A stretch of 64,000 nt of DNA, from NCBI GenBank assembly GCA_022843845.1, contig JALHMW010000021.1, positions 22,228 through 86,227 of the forward strand, in the 5' to 3' direction. Positions 37,310 to 47,032 of this stretch are shown here, piece by piece. The translations under genes and the position numbers were made by a program. Position 1 is the stretch's first letter, and every line of letters starts with the position of its first letter. Under the pieces are notes generated by a model. It was not told the origin of the DNA. It saw only the letters and a list, made by a program, of their open reading frames with translations, and did no database searches. This DNA is from Archangium sp. (GTDB taxonomy: Bacteria; Myxococcota; Myxococcia; Myxococcales; Myxococcaceae).

Positions 37310-38035
37310 ATGCAGCGTTCACACGGATGGTGGCTCGTGGGGTCAGCAGTCCTCGCGGTCGCGGCAGGCTGCGGCGAAAAACCGGCCATGATCGATGGCG
37401 GCACCGCGGGCGGGAGCGTCGACAGCGGCGCGTTCGGCGGCGGAGCGGCCGGAGGCTCGTCGCAGGACAGCGGCGTGGACGCCGGCGAGGCCGACGCAGG
37501 AGTCGATGCGGGCGTCGACGCAGGCACCGAGTCGAGGTTCTTGATCGGCGAGCGGTGCGATGCAGCGTTGCTGACGGGGCTGATCGACTCGTGCCGGGTC
37601 GAGCCGCTCAACCCGTTCCAGGCGCGGCGTTGTCTGGTGATTCGCCTCCCTGACGGTGGCGCGCAGCCGCCCGAAGCGCTGCGTCGGGTTCTCGAGCTCG
37701 GCTCCGACGAGGCGTGCTCGGTCTTCGGCGCCGCGAGGCTCCGCTGCGTCGCCCCGCAGTTCCCGGCGTGCGTCGCCGCGCGTGCTGACGGAGGGCTCGC
37801 AGACCGCGTGATTCAGGCGGCCATCGACGCGTGCGACCGACAGCTTGGCCCTCGCTTCGATCAGCCGTGCAGCGACACCTGCGCTGACACCAACACGCGC
37901 TGCACGACGGGTTGCGACACCTCGACGCTCGAGACGTGCAGCGCGTGCGCCTTCGGCTGTGGCCGCGAGTACATCGCCTGCGCTCGCCGATGCCTGCTGC
38001 TCCCTGACGCCGGCTACACCGACGCCGGGCCCTGA
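37310..38035 (+). CDS. Asp/Ala/Gly-linker lipoprotein with C-terminal Cys cluster
   Basis: 241-aa lipoprotein: signal ending in AVLAVAAGC, a linker with repeated DAGVDAG units, an alpha/beta middle part with paired Cys and a C-terminal Cys-rich stretch (CADTNTRCTTGCDTSTLETC). The Cys spacing resembles the small protein at 13410-13634. Divergent from the RCC1 lipoprotein with 54 bp between starts. Function unknown. Confidence 0.78.
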   Translation: MQRSHGWWLVGSAVLAVAAGCGEKPAMIDGGTAGGSVDSGAFGGGAAGGSSQDSGVDAGEADAGVDAGVDAGTESRFLIGERCDAALLTGLIDSCRVEPLNPFQARRCLVIRLPDGGAQPPEALRRVLELGSDEACSVFGAARLRCVAPQFPACVAARADGGLADRVIQAAIDACDRQLGPRFDQPCSDTCADTNTRCTTGCDTSTLETCSACAFGCGREYIACARRCLLLPDAGYTDAGP

Positions 38036-38310
38036 GACGTCACGCATCCCGCAGAGCGCAGTTGCGCACGTGCCGCTCTTCGGGAGCGAGGACCTTCGCC
38101 GGCTCGCACGACCCGCGCGTCCCGGTCTCTTGCCGTTGGCTGCGCTGCGTCCGGGAAGGCTTCGCGCGCTCGCACAAAGCGCCCGCCTCGGTGGCCTGGC
38201 GGCGGCGAGTTCGGCGAGCCGGAGCACGGGCGGGAGAGTTCATTCAGTCCTCACGCCACGTCGCTCGGCTCACCTTCGATCTTCTCGTCGAGGGTCGAAG
38301 TCCGGAGCCT
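38036..38310. other. Intergenic region, no gene recognised
   Basis: About 275 bp between the plus-strand lipoprotein and the minus-strand gene ending at 38311. Only short antisense-like frames are present, without family similarity or coupling to neighbours. No tRNA and no clear terminator with T-run was seen. Confidence 0.5.
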
Positions 38311-38820
38311 TCATGCGCGGCGGGGTGACGGACGCTCATGGAGCGCCCGGACGAGCGCACGCGCCAACTCCCGATCGCGCGGGAACGGGCGGTTTCGGTC
38401 CCGCCCGAACCACAAATTGCATTCACGCGCGATCAGACGCGTCAGCGCCGCCACGGTGCGGGTCGTCATGCACAAGAGAATCGTCTCGGCTTCGGGCCGG
38501 TATTCGTCGCGGGGCGCGCCACCATCGACGAGCGCGAGTGGATCGATGCGCGCGAAGATCTCGATCAGCGTCTGGACGAGGGCTCCGAACTCGCGCTCGA
38601 CGACCAACGTGAAGAACGCATCCTGGTCTGGGCGCTGAGCGACCCGAAGCGATGAGCGCGGCAGCTGCGCACGCCACAGCTCTCGCGGAACTCCCGGCCT
38701 CACGCAGCGAACTTCGACGACCCCTGGAGCCGTCGACAGCGGCCCCCAGATCCACGCGAAGTCACCCGCCCTGGCGCGGCCGTTTGCGACGACGACGACG
38801 ACGGCAGTGAGCTTGCTCAT
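38311..38820 (-). CDS. Hypothetical protein coupled to the amidase gene
   Basis: 169-aa protein of unknown family, mixed alpha/beta, cytoplasmic by lack of signal peptide (starts MSKLTAVVVVVANGRARAGD). Its ATG overlaps the stop of the upstream amidase gene by 4 bp, which supports translation. The C-terminal third is Arg-rich. Confidence 0.65.
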   Translation of the reverse strand: MSKLTAVVVVVANGRARAGDFAWIWGPLSTAPGVVEVRCVRPGVPRELWRAQLPRSSLRVAQRPDQDAFFTLVVEREFGALVQTLIEIFARIDPLALVDGGAPRDEYRPEAETILLCMTTRTVAALTRLIARECNLWFGRDRNRPFPRDRELARALVRALHERPSPRRA

Positions 38821-41645
38821 CGCCTCCGGCGTATCAGCCCTGCGAAGACCAGCAGCGCCACCACCATCGACTCGGGAACGGCGCTGCAGCCACCACCTCT
38901 GAAGGCCAGCACACGCGGAGCCGCCAGCCCACCACCGGTCAAGGTCGGCTCACCACCACCGGCTGAGCCACCACCTTGCGAGCCGCCCGCGCTCCCGCCC
39001 GCGGCGTCACCACCGGCTGCACTCCCGCCTGCGGTCCCACCGGCGGTACTCCCACCAGCGCTGCCACCTCCGGCCCCTCCACCGCCGGCGCCAGCATCAG
39101 GCTCGACGAACACGCCACCATCACCGTCCGCCCCGCCGTCAGTCGCGAAGAGGAGCAGCCGGCGAAACACCTCGATGCGCGTCGCGCGGCTGGTGATCGA
39201 CTCGAGCGGAAACCCGAGCAGCGCCGACCTGCCGGCGACGCCTGAGGCCGCGGGAGCTCCCGACGCATACGACGCCAGCCGCTGTCCCGACCCCATCGGG
39301 CTGATGACGTCGAGCGAGCCACCATCGGGGTTGCCCACGTCGTAGGTGCCTGCCGCGCCGTCATCGAGCGACCAGCCGAGGCCGGCGAGTGGGCCGACGC
39401 CAGTGAGCGCACGCGACGAGGTACCGCTGCCCGCCGTCGCGGAGCCGAAGTCCGAGAGGAACGCCATCGAGCCCGCGGCCTCACCGCTGAAGATGACGCG
39501 CGTGCCGCCCTGGAGCGCCTGCCGCAACGCCATCTGCGCTGCTGACGACGGCGCCGCACCGGCTGCTTTGCCGCGACCTGCGATCCAGCTCACGACTCCG
39601 AACGTCGAGGGCACGACGAGCCCCGCCTCGACCGCGTCATCGGTCGCGCTCTCGAACCCATACGAGAGGGCATCGAGCGCGTCGCCGTGCACGCGAACGT
39701 ACGAGCCGTCGTTGATGCGGCGCGGGTAGACGCGCGTGACGGTGCCGAGAGAGAACCGGGTGGGAAAGGCCTCGAGCTGCGCCTGCGCCGCCTCGAACCG
39801 ATCGTACCCGTTCACGATCAACACGCCCGCCTGTCCGGCTGCACCCGCGCGCGCGCCGACGACCGCCGACGCGACACCTTCCCCACCAGCGTTCACGCCC
39901 GCGACGCGGAAGTACTTCGCGCGAGCCGCAGGGACCGCCGTCTCGTACATGGTGCTCGTCGTCTCGGCGCCTTCGTCCCAGCCGAGCCCGTCGTCGCTCG
40001 AGTAGACGCGGTACCGGGTGGCCGCCTGGCCGCCGACGTTCTGCACGTCGGTCGGCGACGCGCTCCAGCTCACCTCGACGCGGCCGTTCATCACGCTGCG
40101 GGCACGCAGGCGCACGGGAGGCTCTGGTGGGAACGCTGGCGGCACCATGTCGACGCTCGCGAAGTACCTGATGATGCCCTGCATGAGGGCGCGGGCCGCG
40201 ATGTAGCGGAACTGAGGCTCCTTCAGCCGTTGAGCGTCGGTCGCGTTGTCGTGAAAGGCGATCTCCATCAGCACGCCGGGGAACTCGGAGTTGTTCGACG
40301 GGTTCACCTCTCCGAAGTTGGCGCAGCGGGTGCCGAAGTCGCGCCAGGCCGGCTCGTTCCACCCTGCGTCCTGCCGGAAGTCGTTCACCAGCTCGGTGCG
40401 GAGGAAGTCGGCGAGCTCGCGGCTGCCGCTGACCGCGGCGTAGTCGGTCGCGATGCGGCAGGTGTTCACGTCGTTGGTTCCGTACACGTAGGTCTGCGTG
40501 CCGCGCGCCATCGTGTTGGCGGCGTTGGTGTGCCACGCGACGTAGACGGCCGGCTCGTTGGCCTCACGAAGCCACGCCGAGAAGCGGGGCCGCGCGCTGA
40601 TGTCGTTGTTGCGATCGCTCCCGACCGAGTTGCCGAGCGGCGCGTACACCGTCTCGGGAGCGCCGGCCCACTGCGCCTGGTACCGCGCGGCCTCCTCGAA
40701 GCGCCCTCGCCCGCTCACGCCGCCCCCGCGATCGATCAGGCCCACGCCGCCGCCGAACTTCACCGCGTCGAGCGAGACGTTGCCGGGGTTCTGCGGACTG
40801 GCGGAGTCATTCTGCGCGACGACCTGCGCGACGCCGCCGGCCTTGAAATAGAACGAGCCGAGCAGCACCCAGGTGCCACCGTGGCGCTGTTGGTTCACGC
40901 GAAACGACGACTCGCCTCCCGCATGACGAACGAGGAAGTGCGCGTCGGGCACGCGCGCCGTGAAGGCGGTGTACGAGATCGACACCTCATAGAAGCCGTC
41001 GCGCGGAATCTGCGCCGTCCAGGTCGCGCTCGCGGTCACCGTCGGCGTCGTCGTCATCAACCGGTTCGTGCCCAGCGCGAAGGCGTTGACGTCTCCGGCC
41101 ATCGGGAAGGTCGGCCGGCCCCACGCCATGAGCGAGCTGTTCGAGAAGCCCGTGCCCGTCTCGGCGTAGCCGGCTTCTCCATTGTCGACGAGCACGAGGT
41201 CGGGGTTGGTGTCGCTCTCACGCACGGTGAAGACGCGTGCGCCGGCGTTCATCAACATGGGCACCAGCCACTGGTGAACCGTCTCGGTGCTGACGAGATC
41301 CTCGACGATGTCGTTCGTGTTCCCGCGCTGCGTGCGCCAGAAGAACGTGCCGCTGATGCTCGTCCAGGTGAAGCCGTGGCCTGCCGAGAGGTAGACGCTC
41401 TTGCCCGAAAGCGCGCCGGTGTTGGTGAAGCGGCCCTGCGGCGTCCCGCCGAGGTAGTGCACGACGGGGATCTCGCGACGCACGACGGGCGGCTCGTTCA
41501 CGCGCCACGGCGTCTCCCACGCCTTCGGAGGAACCGGCGCGAGCACCGGCGTGCCCGGCTGTTCGAGGCCACAGTCCTGCATCCACCCTTCGGGCGTGGA
41601 GAGAAAGGGCTGCGACAGCAGGAGCGTCAAGGTGAAGGTCAGCAC
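38817..41645 (-). CDS. Secreted N-acetylmuramoyl-L-alanine amidase with MYXO-CTERM-like anchor
   Basis: 942-aa cell-wall hydrolase. After a signal peptide, an amidase_3-type catalytic domain is split by an insert: VYLSAGHGF (first zinc His) near 85, AWHTNAANT near 370 and LMEIAFHDN (Glu/His) near 460. The insert at about 200-300 (TWTAQIPRDGFYEVSISY; GGTWVLLGSFYFKAGG) resembles the golvesin/Xly-type beta domain. A fibronectin-III-like domain follows at about 515-610, then an alpha/beta domain, a Gly/Ala/Ser linker at about 860-905 and the end GGCSAVPES + helix + RRRR. That tail matches the MYXO-CTERM pattern used by myxobacteria for surface anchoring. Confidence 0.88.
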   Translation of the reverse strand: MLTFTLTLLLSQPFLSTPEGWMQDCGLEQPGTPVLAPVPPKAWETPWRVNEPPVVRREIPVVHYLGGTPQGRFTNTGALSGKSVYLSAGHGFTWTSISGTFFWRTQRGNTNDIVEDLVSTETVHQWLVPMLMNAGARVFTVRESDTNPDLVLVDNGEAGYAETGTGFSNSSLMAWGRPTFPMAGDVNAFALGTNRLMTTTPTVTASATWTAQIPRDGFYEVSISYTAFTARVPDAHFLVRHAGGESSFRVNQQRHGGTWVLLGSFYFKAGGVAQVVAQNDSASPQNPGNVSLDAVKFGGGVGLIDRGGGVSGRGRFEEAARYQAQWAGAPETVYAPLGNSVGSDRNNDISARPRFSAWLREANEPAVYVAWHTNAANTMARGTQTYVYGTNDVNTCRIATDYAAVSGSRELADFLRTELVNDFRQDAGWNEPAWRDFGTRCANFGEVNPSNNSEFPGVLMEIAFHDNATDAQRLKEPQFRYIAARALMQGIIRYFASVDMVPPAFPPEPPVRLRARSVMNGRVEVSWSASPTDVQNVGGQAATRYRVYSSDDGLGWDEGAETTSTMYETAVPAARAKYFRVAGVNAGGEGVASAVVGARAGAAGQAGVLIVNGYDRFEAAQAQLEAFPTRFSLGTVTRVYPRRINDGSYVRVHGDALDALSYGFESATDDAVEAGLVVPSTFGVVSWIAGRGKAAGAAPSSAAQMALRQALQGGTRVIFSGEAAGSMAFLSDFGSATAGSGTSSRALTGVGPLAGLGWSLDDGAAGTYDVGNPDGGSLDVISPMGSGQRLASYASGAPAASGVAGRSALLGFPLESITSRATRIEVFRRLLLFATDGGADGDGGVFVEPDAGAGGGGAGGGSAGGSTAGGTAGGSAAGGDAAGGSAGGSQGGGSAGGGEPTLTGGGLAAPRVLAFRGGGCSAVPESMVVALLVFAGLIRRRR

Positions 41646-41706
41646 GAGGGGCGCTCTACTTCAGACGCGGCGTGCTCCGCCATCGCGCACCGGCCCGGAG
41701 ACGAAA

Positions 41707-41739
41707 CGGCCCCGCCCGACACGTGGTCGAACGAGGCCG
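41707..41739 (-). terminator. 14-bp stem-loop terminator
   Basis: Minus-strand hairpin with 14 paired positions (three G-U) around loop CACGT, followed by TTTCGTCT. It lies 25 nt after the stop of the gene 41765-42574 and insulates it from the amidase gene on the same strand. Confidence 0.75.
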
Positions 41740-41764
41740 GTCCCTCAGTCATTCTGAAGACGTT

Positions 41765-42574
41765 TCAGAACACCTGGCCGACGTTCATGAAGTCCGAACG
41801 AACCTGCTTGGGCGCCGAGCCGTTGATCGTCGTGGTGAAGACGACCGAGTACTGCTTCGACAGATCGATCTTCGAGCCGGGAATCGAAAGCGCGAACTCG
41901 TGCGCGTGCGTGCCGCGGCCGATGAGGCTCGAGCCGGTCTCGGTCGGGTTGTTGACGGTGGCGACGACCTTGTTGGTGCCCTTCTCGTACACTTCGATCT
42001 TCTTCACGCCGTAGTTCGGCGGGCTGTCATCGAAGCCGTTGCCCTGGAGCTTGGCCGACACCTGCACCGTGTTGCTGCGCGGGCCGGGCCCGGGCATGCG
42101 GTTGATCCACATCGAGCCTTCGACCGACGCGTTCGCGTTGGGCCCGACGATGCTGGTGGGGATCTTCGCCACGTCGATCTTCGCGGGGCCGAACTTCGCG
42201 ATCGCCTCGCGGATGCGCTTGTTGAACTCGACGTACTCAGGCTGGCGGCCCGGCGTGTTCGCCATGTGCTTCGTGATCGACTTGTTCAGGTCTTCGAGCT
42301 CGCCCTTCGTCATCGCGCGCTCCGGCTGAGCGCCCTTCAGGAAGTGCCGCGTCGCCACGAAGAACTGGCCGCGCGTCGCTGAGTTGATGCCACCGTCCAT
42401 GCGGATCTTCGCGCTCACCGACTTGTTCAGCTGACCGTCGACGATGGTCGTGCCGCCGTCACGCGCCTTCGAGAGCTTCGTCGGCAGGAACGAGATGAAC
42501 GGCGTGACGGGAATCGAGATGGCCGGCGTGATCGAGGGCGAACGAACGGAGGAGATCGCGGTCATGGTCAGCAT
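41765..42574 (-). CDS. Hypothetical protein with C-terminal beta domain
   Basis: 269-aa protein without recognised family. No classical signal peptide (the N-terminus is Ser/Pro/Thr-rich). Residues about 150-269 form a run of beta strands with a polar edge (VEVYEKGTNKVVATV-like spacing; ALSIPGSKIDLSKQYSVVF), similar in pattern to Ig-like domains. It is bounded by a strong terminator and a 204-bp divergent promoter region shared with the 1403-aa lipoprotein. Confidence 0.72.
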   Translation of the reverse strand: MLTMTAISSVRSPSITPAISIPVTPFISFLPTKLSKARDGGTTIVDGQLNKSVSAKIRMDGGINSATRGQFFVATRHFLKGAQPERAMTKGELEDLNKSITKHMANTPGRQPEYVEFNKRIREAIAKFGPAKIDVAKIPTSIVGPNANASVEGSMWINRMPGPGPRSNTVQVSAKLQGNGFDDSPPNYGVKKIEVYEKGTNKVVATVNNPTETGSSLIGRGTHAHEFALSIPGSKIDLSKQYSVVFTTTINGSAPKQVRSDFMNVGQVF

Positions 42575-42778
42575 CCTTGGAGAGTGCGGCGAGATGCTGA
42601 ATTGTCGCTGACTGGCCTACATGGTTTCCTGATGTCGCAATGTGTCCGACTTCTCCGGAAGCGGCGCGTAAATTCATAGGCTTAAAACCAGACCAAGCAG
42701 GACCAGGAATGCCACGAGAATTGTCATTCGCCACTGAAGACTGCACGTCGAACCCCAGTTTGGGGTCGGGCAGGAACC

Positions 42779-45700
42779 ATGAAGGCCAAACTTTTTCTGC
42801 TCTGCGTCGTCGCCTTGACCGGCTGCCCCACTGCCACGCCTCCGGTGGATTGCGCGACGAAGTGTGCCGCGGTCGCGATGCCCGTCTCGATCTGTGTCGA
42901 CAGCCAGACCGTGCGCGATTTTGCGCTCGGCCTCGGCGACTGCAGCGAGACCTGCACGTTCGTGCCGCTCGATCGCGCCTGCCCGGGCAGCTGCTACCAG
43001 GGCCAGTGTGTCGAAGCGCTGACGCCGACTGACGCCGGTGCCGAGACCGACGCAGGCGTGGAGCACGACGCAGGAACCATCGACGACGGCGGCGTGAACG
43101 CATGCATGAACGTCACCTGTGCTGCGCCTCCGTCGAGCACGTGCCTCGACGACTCGCGGCTTCGCATCTTCGACGCGCGTGGCGTCTGCGCTCAGGGCCA
43201 GTGCCTCTATGGCTCCCGAGAAGAGGTCTGCACCGCCGGCTGCGCGAACGGCGCCTGTCAGAACAACCCGTGCCAGGGCATCACCTGCAGCACGCCGCCC
43301 GTCGCGGTCTGCACCGATGCTGCCACGCTCAAGTCGTTCGCGCCGATGGGCACGTGCAACAACGGCGGCTGCCGCTACGCCGAGACGCTCACCACCTGCC
43401 AGTTCGGCTGCATGAACGGCAGCTGCACCAACGATCCCTGCGCGGGCGTGTCGTGCGGCCAGCCCCCTGCACCGTTCTGCTCGAACGCGACCACGCTGCG
43501 TACGTTCTCGACGCAGGGCGTCTGTGCCTCGGGCAGCTGTCTCTACACCCCGTCGGACACCACCTGCCGCTTCGGCTGCGTGAACGGCCGCTGCACCAAC
43601 GATCCGTGTCAGGGCGTCACCTGCTCCACCCCGCCGGCCAGCGCGTGCGTGAACGGCACCACGTTGCGCACGTTCACCGCCGCCGGCGTGTGCTCGGGAG
43701 GCAGCTGTCTCTACAGCCCCGTCGACAGCACCTGTCAGTTCGGCTGCGCGGCCGGCTCGTGCGTCGGCAACCCGTGTCAGGGCGTCACCTGCAGCCAGCC
43801 GCCCGCGGCGACGTGCGTGAACCCGACGACGCGACGCACGTTCTCGACGAGCGGCACCTGCTCCGGCGGCGCGTGCAGCTACGCGTCGACTGACACCGCC
43901 TGCGCGTTCGGGTGCCAGAACGGCTCGTGCGTCGGCAACCCGTGCCAGGGCGTCACCTGCAACATGGCGCCAGCCTCGACCTGCGTCAGCGCCACCACGT
44001 TGCGCACCTTCTCGACGTCAGGCACCTGCTCCAACGGCGCGTGCAGCTACGCCTCGGCCGACGCCGTGTGCCCCTTCGGCTGCGCGAACGGCTCGTGCAC
44101 CGGCAACCCGTGCCAGGGCGTCAGCTGCAACCTGCCCCCTGCGCCGACGTGCGTGAACCCGACGACGCTGCGCATCTTCTCGCCAGCCGGCTCCTGCTCC
44201 GGTGGCTCGTGCAGCTACACCGCGGCGGAGTCGACCTGCCCCTTCGGCTGCACGAACGGCGCCTGCACCGGCAACCCCTGTCAGGGCGTCACCTGCGGCA
44301 TGCCGCCAGCCTCGACGTGTCTGACGCCCACCACCCTGCGGAGCTTCTCGTCGATGGGCACCTGTGCGGGCGGTGCGTGCAGCTACACCCCGGCCGACAC
44401 CACCTGCCCCTTCGGCTGCGCGAACGGCTCCTGCGTGAATGATCCCTGCGCCGGCGTCTCGTGCACCATGCCGCCAGCCCGCACCTGCCTGACGCCCACC
44501 ACGCTGCGGAGCTTCGCTCCCACGGGCACCTGCTCCGGCGGCGGCTGCAGCTACACGCCAACGGACATGACGTGCGGCTTCGGCTGCGCCAACGGCGCGT
44601 GCGCAAACGATCCGTGTGCTGGCGTCAGCTGCACGACGCCTCCCGCGACCAGCTGCGTCGGCAGCGCGGTTCGGACGTACTCGACGAGCGGCACCTGCAC
44701 GAACGGCACCTGCGGCTACAGCTTCAGTGACACCGCGTGCCCCGGAGGCTGCGCGAACGGCGCGTGCCAGGCGCCCACGTGTGGCGGCGCGACGTGCAAT
44801 ACGCCCCCGGCGTCGACGTGCCTCAACGCGAACCGCCTCCGCACCGCCTTCCCGCTCGGCACGTGCACCAACAGCACCTGCGGCTACACCCAGTACGAGG
44901 TGCTCTGCAGCCAGGGCTGCATCAACGGCGCGTGCATCGCAGGCTCGTGGACGGTGGAGTTCATGCCGCAGGCGAGTCCTCCGGTGCTCATCACCAGCGA
45001 GACGATCTTCGACGCGACTGGCGAGCCGCTTCAGGTGGGCTGCGAGCAGGACGGCTCGTTCGGGAGCGGCAGCAACGGCACCGTTCGTTTCCGTCGCCGC
45101 ACGCTCTCGGGCTGGCTCGAAGAGACGGTCGATGTCGGCATGGGCCCGTACTGCCAGGCGCGCGTGGTGCTCGACGCCACCGGCGAGCCGCTGGTGGCCT
45201 GGTACGACAGCGTGAACAACGATCTGCGCTTCGCGCGCCGCAACGGCGGTACCTGGACGCCAAAGGAGCTGGTCTCGACGAACGGCGGCACGGGCCTGTC
45301 GCTCGCCATGGGCGCTGGCGGTCAGCCGCTGGTGAGCTACAGCGCCGGCGCCGACGTTCAGCTCGGCACGCGCGCCGCCAACGGCGCGTGGACCAGCGAG
45401 CAGGTCTTCAACGCGTCCGCCACCCTCACCGCCCTTCGGGTCGTCGGCGGCGTTCCCTGGGTGCTCGCCAACGCGAACCGTTTCCAGGTGGCTTCGAAGG
45501 CTGGCGCGACCTGGGTCGTCTCTTCGTTCAGCACGGCCGATGGCTTCACCGGCACGCCCTACAGCTTCAAGCCAGACTCGTTCACCGTCGTCGGCGGCGT
45601 CCCCCGCGCGATGATCAGCGACGGCGCGGGGTGGATGTGGCGCTCGCTCGTCACCGGGAAGCTGCTCAGTGAGCCCATCAGCGATGAGCCACTGGCGACC

Positions 45701-46990
45701 CGCGCGACCGACGTGCCCGCCATCTGGATCTCTCGCACCAACGGCTCGGGAGGCCAGACGGCGATGATCCGGGTGAGACAGAACGACGCCTGGCCCGACA
45801 CGCTGCCGACGGTGCCTTACGCGACGCAGTTGTTCCGAGTCGTCTCGTACTCGGGGACCGGTGGCCGCCACGTGCTGATGGACGCGACCGGCCGACGGCT
45901 GTCGTCTCCGCCCTCAGCGTGCGTTCCCCGGTGCGCCGCTCGCACGTGCGGCGACGACGGGTGTGGCAGCACGTGTGGCACCTGCGCGACCGGGTTCTGC
46001 GCGGTCAACGGCATCTGCGCTCCGCTGCGGAGCACGCTCCTGTCGGGCCTGGTGCCCCAACGGGCGGCCATCGCCGCCGGCACCACCTCGATGCACGTGC
46101 TCGAGTCGGCCAACGGCTATGCGCTCGGCTGGCGCTCCTTCAGCGGAAGCAGCTTCAGCGACGCCTCGAGCGTTCCGGGCGCCAATTACGGCTTCACTGG
46201 CTCACGCTTCGACGTGGTGAACGAGCAGCCCTGGGCGTTCACCTCGGGGAGCGCGACCAGCACCACGGTGCCCCTCACCCGCTCTGCGGCAGGCGTGTGG
46301 TCGACGGGGCCGGCGCGCAGCAGCCTTGGGAGCCTGACGCTGCGCTTCGACGCTGCGGGCGTTGGCTCCGCGGTTCGCTGCACCACGTCGCAGGTCTACC
46401 TGTCGACGCTCGCCGTCGGCGCCACTGCGTGGACCGCCGAGACGTCGATCATCAGCTTCGGCGCCAGTGGGGTGAGCTGCACCGAGCCGGCGTTCTCGCC
46501 CTCGGGCCACGTCTACATCGTGGGGGTCGCGAACAACCTTCCGCGCTTGTACTCGAACGCTCCAGGCTTCACGCCGGTGAACCTCGCCCCGATGCCCATC
46601 ACCTCGGGCCTGCGAATGGCGGCAGACGCGAGCGGGAACCTGCACATCGTCACGTCGCCCAACTTCTACCTGTGGCGCGCGTCGACGGGCACGCTCGAGA
46701 CGGAGACCAGCCCGGCGGACCTCTACTGGTACCACCCCGTTCATCTGGCCATCGACCGCGCGGGCGCGACCGCCGTGGCGTTCACCAGGAACGGCAGCCG
46801 CAACCTGGTGCTCGCGCGCCGCACAGGCCCGAGCACCTGGTCCACCGAGGAGCTGCCCTCGTCGGAAGCGTTGAGCGCTGCGCCTTTGCTGGGCGGCACG
46901 ACCGAGGCGCGAGGGCTGGCGTTCGACGCCAGCAACGCCCCGCACATCCTCTTCAACGATCGCGGCGCGTGGCGGCACGTGACGAAGTAG
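42779..46990 (+). CDS. Giant Cys-rich repeat lipoprotein
   Basis: 1403-aa lipoprotein. Lipobox LLCVVALTGC at residue 16, an Asp/Ala linker (DAGAETDAGVEHDAG) and eleven tandem repeats of about 56 aa (residues about 107-720) follow. A beta-rich region of several hundred residues comes next, with WYDS and Asp-box-like turns. Each repeat has about eight Cys in the order PCxGVxC, PPxxxC, GxC, GxC, xxxC, FGCxNGxC. A second Cys module CVPRCAARTCGDDGCGSTCG (near 1045) is followed by another beta-rich domain. Probably a long surface-exposed, disulfide-rigid fibre carrying propeller-like heads. Function unknown. Confidence 0.88.
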   Translation: MKAKLFLLCVVALTGCPTATPPVDCATKCAAVAMPVSICVDSQTVRDFALGLGDCSETCTFVPLDRACPGSCYQGQCVEALTPTDAGAETDAGVEHDAGTIDDGGVNACMNVTCAAPPSSTCLDDSRLRIFDARGVCAQGQCLYGSREEVCTAGCANGACQNNPCQGITCSTPPVAVCTDAATLKSFAPMGTCNNGGCRYAETLTTCQFGCMNGSCTNDPCAGVSCGQPPAPFCSNATTLRTFSTQGVCASGSCLYTPSDTTCRFGCVNGRCTNDPCQGVTCSTPPASACVNGTTLRTFTAAGVCSGGSCLYSPVDSTCQFGCAAGSCVGNPCQGVTCSQPPAATCVNPTTRRTFSTSGTCSGGACSYASTDTACAFGCQNGSCVGNPCQGVTCNMAPASTCVSATTLRTFSTSGTCSNGACSYASADAVCPFGCANGSCTGNPCQGVSCNLPPAPTCVNPTTLRIFSPAGSCSGGSCSYTAAESTCPFGCTNGACTGNPCQGVTCGMPPASTCLTPTTLRSFSSMGTCAGGACSYTPADTTCPFGCANGSCVNDPCAGVSCTMPPARTCLTPTTLRSFAPTGTCSGGGCSYTPTDMTCGFGCANGACANDPCAGVSCTTPPATSCVGSAVRTYSTSGTCTNGTCGYSFSDTACPGGCANGACQAPTCGGATCNTPPASTCLNANRLRTAFPLGTCTNSTCGYTQYEVLCSQGCINGACIAGSWTVEFMPQASPPVLITSETIFDATGEPLQVGCEQDGSFGSGSNGTVRFRRRTLSGWLEETVDVGMGPYCQARVVLDATGEPLVAWYDSVNNDLRFARRNGGTWTPKELVSTNGGTGLSLAMGAGGQPLVSYSAGADVQLGTRAANGAWTSEQVFNASATLTALRVVGGVPWVLANANRFQVASKAGATWVVSSFSTADGFTGTPYSFKPDSFTVVGGVPRAMISDGAGWMWRSLVTGKLLSEPISDEPLATRATDVPAIWISRTNGSGGQTAMIRVRQNDAWPDTLPTVPYATQLFRVVSYSGTGGRHVLMDATGRRLSSPPSACVPRCAARTCGDDGCGSTCGTCATGFCAVNGICAPLRSTLLSGLVPQRAAIAAGTTSMHVLESANGYALGWRSFSGSSFSDASSVPGANYGFTGSRFDVVNEQPWAFTSGSATSTTVPLTRSAAGVWSTGPARSSLGSLTLRFDAAGVGSAVRCTTSQVYLSTLAVGATAWTAETSIISFGASGVSCTEPAFSPSGHVYIVGVANNLPRLYSNAPGFTPVNLAPMPITSGLRMAADASGNLHIVTSPNFYLWRASTGTLETETSPADLYWYHPVHLAIDRAGATAVAFTRNGSRNLVLARRTGPSTWSTEELPSSEALSAAPLLGGTTEARGLAFDASNAPHILFNDRGAWRHVTK
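43097..44936 (+). repeat. Eleven in-frame coding repeats of about 168 bp
   Basis: Tandem units inside the 1403-aa lipoprotein, marked by AACCCGTGYCAGGGCGTCAC-like starts. Units 5 to 8 are the most alike, and the first and last two are diverged, which indicates expansion from the middle of the array. Confidence 0.9.
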
Positions 46991-46997
46991 CACGACG

Positions 46998-47028
46998 ACG
47001 GGAGGCGCCCGTTCAGCTCGCCTCCCGT
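46998..47028 (+). terminator. 10-bp perfect stem-loop between convergent genes
   Basis: ACGGGAGGCG and CGCCTCCCGT pair perfectly around an 11-nt loop, 7 bp after the lipoprotein stop and just before the convergent slipin stop. The following CTCTCTACTTGTT is only moderately T-rich, so it is a probable terminator for the plus strand and possibly both. Confidence 0.65.
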
Positions 47029-47032
47029 CTCT

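Noticed and set aside
39687..42014. 775-codon plus-strand frame over the amidase gene
   Set aside because: Antisense to a well-defined amidase with signal and MYXO-CTERM; no domain signature.
43097..44936. Regular 168-bp repeats as a CRISPR or retron array
   Set aside because: They lie in one long frame with conserved Cys codons, so they are protein repeats.
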